A program made the translations under genes and the position numbers. From Nitrosopolaris sp035691865 (lineage in GTDB: Archaea > Thermoproteota > Nitrososphaeria > Nitrososphaerales > Nitrososphaeraceae), in the NCBI GenBank assembly GCA_035691865.1, contig DASSIM010000148.1:1-64000 (forward strand): a DNA stretch of 64,000 nt. Direction: 5' to 3'. The number at the start of each line of letters is the position of its first letter. Within the stretch, counting starts at the first letter, position 1. The notes under the pieces were generated by a model, which had not been told where the DNA came from, did no database searches, and saw only the letters and a list, made by a program, of their open reading frames with translations. This document shows, piece after piece, positions 63,461-64,000 of this stretch.

Positions 63461-64000
63461 TCACCTTCGCTTCAATTCATTCGTCTTTCGAAGATAATAG
63501 TACTCTGAACCATCAGAGTCCTTTGCACTATACGGATCCCATTTGAAATTTAACTCATCGTAATGATATACAATCTCCTCCATATTATTACCAGTAGCAG
63601 GAAAATTCTGCATTTGTATAGGGATGATGTCGACTAAATATTCAATTTTTTCAATTGCCATTTCAAAGTGCCTATTATTTTTACTCATGAGAGAAAAAAT
63701 TAGGCGTGGCTTTAATTCTGCTGGTGTTATTCCAGAGAAAGATATGAATGCTTTGACGCCTCTTCTACTTCCTCTTCTTCGCTTCATTTCTTTAATCAAT
63801 CCCTTAATTTTGTACCATCTTTCCACAGTGAATATTTGAAAAAAAGATTCTCCAAAGGGAATTGGAAATTCGATTTCAACCATGCTAACATATTGGATAT
63901 CTTCAATTGGAAGCTGGAGCTCGTCCACACTCCCAAATACGCCCTTGAGTGCACTATATATTACTTCGATCTCAAACTGTGCTATTCCATAATAGTGAAA
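63461..64000 (-). CDS. Conserved hypothetical protein, 5' end cut by window edge
   Basis: The minus-strand frame runs from the right edge to a stop at 63461, at least 179 residues. HYYGIAQFEIEVIYSALKGV, DELQLPIEDIQYVSMVEIEF, a basic middle KEMKRRRGSRRGVKAFISFS, the strand ELKPRLIFSLMSKNNRHFEM and the acidic, aromatic end (WDPYSAKDSDGSEYYYLRKT). A GTG at 63928 could start it, but coding-like sequence continues to the edge, so I treat it as partial. No family recognised. Confidence 0.55.
   Translation of the reverse strand, partial: FHYYGIAQFEIEVIYSALKGVFGSVDELQLPIEDIQYVSMVEIEFPIPFGESFFQIFTVERWYKIKGLIKEMKRRRGSRRGVKAFISFSGITPAELKPRLIFSLMSKNNRHFEMAIEKIEYLVDIIPIQMQNFPATGNNMEEIVYHYDELNFKWDPYSAKDSDGSEYYYLRKTNELKRR

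Overview
The window is a stretch of archaeal chromosome, almost certainly from an ammonia-oxidizing Nitrososphaerota (Thaumarchaeota), most like the soil lineages Nitrososphaera/Nitrosocosmicus. The evidence is archaeal information-processing genes (TFE, Spt5, uL11, uS11, thermosome, PDCD5, RtcB, class I CCA enzyme), a single-chain ADP-forming acyl-CoA synthetase of the kind used in the thaumarchaeal 3-hydroxypropionate/4-hydroxybutyrate cycle, F420-type oxidoreductase families, AT-rich DNA, frequent TTG/GTG starts, and TATA boxes close upstream of start codons. The genus is inference; no amo genes or rRNA lie here.

Layout. 1-1.3 kb: end of a zinc-type dehydrogenase and a CitE/HpcH lyase. 1.6-6.1 kb: a tight six-gene riboflavin operon (ribE, ribB, ribH, GTP cyclohydrolase III, an amidohydrolase, arfC). 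6.5-13.6 kb: nitroreductase, HxlR remnant, TFE, DEAD-box helicase, a zinc-ribbon/PRC-barrel-like protein, and the 709-residue ADP-forming CoA ligase. 13.7-19.7 kb: M20 peptidase, glutamine synthetase, Lrp/AsnC regulator, two conserved proteins of unknown function. 19.8 kb: a tRNA-Gly(UCC) with two introns. 20-23 kb: decayed sequence, a LEA14-like protein and a secreted polyhistidine protein. 23-29.5 kb: asparagine-synthase-like protein, purB, rtcB-PDCD5 operon, a class III nucleotidyl cyclase, uS11. 30 kb: AAA+ ATPase pseudogene. 31-38.9 kb: thiL/phosphohexomutase pair, tRNA-Thr, a kinase-cca-thpR operon, and a UPF0200/UPF0201 pair. 39-42.3 kb: spt5, uL11, thermosome. 42.4-64 kb: accessory DNA of small membrane or secreted proteins, an Hsp20, a second cyclase with altered catalytic residues, a RecA-like protein lacking Walker A, a class V aminotransferase, an orphan ABC permease, a beta-helix protein, a bacterial-looking DUF899 gene, pterin carbinolamine dehydratase, tRNA-Ser and a gene leaving the window.

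How genes work together. The riboflavin operon mixes a bacterial-type riboflavin synthase with archaeal-type early steps, and the amidohydrolase sits where the archaeal deformylase or deaminase would be expected. RtcB, the CCA-adding enzyme and ThpR fit tRNA processing, matching the intron-bearing tRNA-Gly. Spacers from 43 kb on contain several decayed reading frames, so this half looks like a region of gene turnover. I see no CRISPR array, complete insertion sequence or prophage.
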